Shown: positions 24,122-25,360 of the stretch, piece by piece
Position numbering within the stretch: the stretch's first letter is position 1
Layout: each line of letters begins with the position of its first letter
NCBI GenBank assembly: GCA_900771365.1
Contig: CAAGNU010000110.1
Span: 1 to 25,360, forward strand
DNA length: 25,360 nt
Direction of reading: 5' to 3'
DNA from: Bacteroidales bacterium
Lineage (GTDB): Bacteria; Bacteroidota; Bacteroidia; Bacteroidales; P3
Program-made: the position numbers and the translations under genes
The notes under the pieces: generated by a model
Database searches by the model: none
Told to the model about the DNA's origin: nothing
Seen by the model: only the letters and a program-made list of their open reading frames with translations

Positions 24122-24319
24122 TGAATATTGAATAATGAGTAATGGCTCCCGCCCTACTCATTACTCATTATTAATTACTCATTACTCAACCGGCTCCCGC
24201 CCCACTCATTACTCATTATCAATTACTCATTACTCAACCGGCTCCCGCCCCACTCATTACTCATTATTAATTATTCATTACTCAACCCCAATTATCAATT
24301 ATCAATTATCAATTAAAAA
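24117..24319. repeat. Three 48-base tandem units of the AT-arm / GC-core repeat
   Basis: A left arm from the YfhO stop (AATAATGAGTAAT, 24131-24143) is complementary to 24160-24172. Three nearly identical 48-base units then follow, 24144-24191, 24192-24239 and 24240-24287, each starting GGCTCCCGCCC and continuing with ACTCATTACTCATTAT words. A run of AATTATC repeats ends at 24315. Each unit is 16 codons long, so the frame stays open and artificially lengthens the downstream glycosyltransferase frame. Confidence 0.9.
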
Positions 24320-24323
24320 ATCC

Positions 24324-25235
24324 ATGCTCTCCGTCATCCTCTGCACCTACAACCGCGACAAATACATCTACAACGTCCTCCGCAGCATCGCCGACAACGA
24401 CTACCCCCACAACCTCTACGAGATAGTCCTTGTCAACAACAACAGCACCGACAACACCCAGGCCGAATGCCAGCGCTTCCAAGCCGACTACCCCGACATC
24501 ACCTTCCGCTACTTCGTCGAACCCAGCCAGGGACTCTCATACGCCCGCAACTGCGGCATCACCCATGCCCTCGGCGACCTCCTCGTCTATGTCGATGACG
24601 ACGCCACCGTCAACCCCCAGTACCTGCGCACCTACGCCGACTTCTTCCAGCGCAACCCCGACGCCGTCGCCGCCGGCGGCCCCATCCTCCCCGTCTATGA
24701 GACCCAAGAACCCTCCTGGATGTCACACTACACACGACAGCTCATCACCGGCCGCCTCTACCTCGGCAGCCGCCAGCGCCAGTTCCCTCGCGGCGCCTTC
24801 CCCGGCGGCGGCAACGCCTGCTACCGCAAAACAGTCTTCGACGCCGTCGGCCCCTTCAACATCCAGCTCGGCCGCAAAGGCAACAGCCTCATCGGCGCCG
24901 AAGAAAAAGACCTCTTCGACAAGATGACCACCCGCGGCATGCACTTCTACTACCTCCCCAACGCCATCCTCTACCACATCATCCCGCCCCACAAACTCAC
25001 CCCCGACTACTTCCAGCGCCTCACCTACGGCATCGGCGTCAGCGAACGCTACCGCACACTCCAGATCTCACGCAAAAAATACCTCAGCCGCCTCCTCAAA
25101 GAACTCATCAAATGGGCCGCCACCATCCTCCTCTGGCTCAAATTCCTCATCACCCTCCAGCCCGAAAAAGGCAACAAGCTCGTCGCCTTCCGCCGCAACG
25201 TCACCCGCGGCCTCCTCTCCACAAAACCCATTTGA
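24324..25235 (+). CDS. Family 2 glycosyltransferase
   Basis: The ATG at 24324 is chosen because the GT2 fold starts at once (MLSVILCTYNRDKYIYNVL). The 63 codons upstream encode only the tandem repeat (SRPTHYSLLITHYSTG three times). The 303-residue protein has the GT-A features VLVNNNSTDNT, the GLSYARNCGI block, the metal-binding V90-D91-D92-D93 (LVYVDDDATV), and the later FPGGGNACYRKTVFD and GAEEKDLFDKM segments (acid-base region). It would move a sugar from a nucleotide sugar to a cell-surface glycan or lipid on the inner face of the membrane. Donor and acceptor cannot be read. A hydrophobic stretch near the C-terminus (WAATILLWLKFLITL) suggests membrane association. Codon use is very C-rich, like the YfhO gene. 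Confidence 0.93.
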   Translation: MLSVILCTYNRDKYIYNVLRSIADNDYPHNLYEIVLVNNNSTDNTQAECQRFQADYPDITFRYFVEPSQGLSYARNCGITHALGDLLVYVDDDATVNPQYLRTYADFFQRNPDAVAAGGPILPVYETQEPSWMSHYTRQLITGRLYLGSRQRQFPRGAFPGGGNACYRKTVFDAVGPFNIQLGRKGNSLIGAEEKDLFDKMTTRGMHFYYLPNAILYHIIPPHKLTPDYFQRLTYGIGVSERYRTLQISRKKYLSRLLKELIKWAATILLWLKFLITLQPEKGNKLVAFRRNVTRGLLSTKPI

Positions 25236-25267
25236 ATAATAAATAAATGATTATCCGCATTGTACCG

Positions 25268-25286
25268 AAGCATAGGTTCTGTGCTT
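25268..25286 (+). terminator. Possible hairpin after the glycosyltransferase gene
   Basis: AAGCATAG pairs with CTGTGCTT around a GTT loop (one T-G pair), 32 bases after the glycosyltransferase stop. No T-run follows, so it is a weak candidate. The remaining bases to the window end show no gene I can support. Confidence 0.3.
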
Positions 25287-25360
25287 GAAAGTAGGCTTGT
25301 ATGACGTCGCGGCCAAAACAATCCTATCAAACATCCTATCTCCGAAATACATTCTGTTGA

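Noticed and set aside
24117..24319. CRISPR array
   Set aside because: The 48-base units are directly tandem with no unique spacers, and no cas genes are present.
24135..24323. 63-codon N-terminal extension of the glycosyltransferase
   Set aside because: It is encoded entirely by the 48-base tandem repeats and AATTATC words, and the GT2 fold starts at the ATG at 24324.

Overview
The window looks like chromosomal DNA of a Bacteroidota bacterium, order Bacteroidales, probably Prevotella-like. The evidence is promoter boxes of the Bacteroidota type (TTTG about 20 bases before TAnnTTTG, usually TATCTTTGC), a WG-repeat protein, a GldL-like membrane hairpin, PepSY-like proteins, a YfhO-type membrane protein and a PgpH-type HD protein. 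The family-level placement is inference.

Left end (1-5160): the 5' end of an IS5-type insertion sequence enters from the left on the minus strand. It abuts an AT-rich gene that has lost its 5' part (342-677) and a short coding tail (686-790). A Fic-domain protein and a complete type I restriction HsdR subunit follow on the plus strand. No HsdM or HsdS gene lies in the window, so this is either the right-hand part of a type I R-M locus or a damaged remnant.

5197-7818 (minus strand): glyA (serine hydroxymethyltransferase), an unannotated 48-residue membrane protein, and galE (UDP-glucose 4-epimerase). A hairpin shared with hsdR separates the convergent genes.

8463-12645 (plus strand): a tight cluster with its own promoter. 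It encodes a secreted WG-repeat protein, a 67-residue GldL-like membrane protein, dihydroorotase, a lipoprotein (1-base overlap) and a secreted PepSY-like protein, and ends in a strong hairpin terminator.

12811-16975 (minus strand): a small Cys-rich protein, a fused ADP-forming acyl-CoA synthetase and a cytosolic aminoacyl-histidine dipeptidase. The last two suggest peptide use and ATP recovery from acyl-CoA.

17424-25235 (plus strand): a PflX-like radical SAM protein, an unrecognised protein with an internal duplication, a PgpH-type membrane HD phosphohydrolase, a YfhO-type membrane protein and a family 2 glycosyltransferase. The last three point to cell-envelope work.

The main unexplained structure is a set of intergenic elements found in at least seven gaps. 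Each combines AT-rich arms built from short repeated words with a GC-rich centre of the type GGCTCCCGCC or GACGGCTGCCGCC. In several copies the arms are inverted repeats, one copy is amplified as three 48-base tandem units, and three genes take their stop codon from the repeat word. I found no convincing new enzymatic or defence system. This repeat family and the IS-disrupted Fic/HsdR locus are the best leads.
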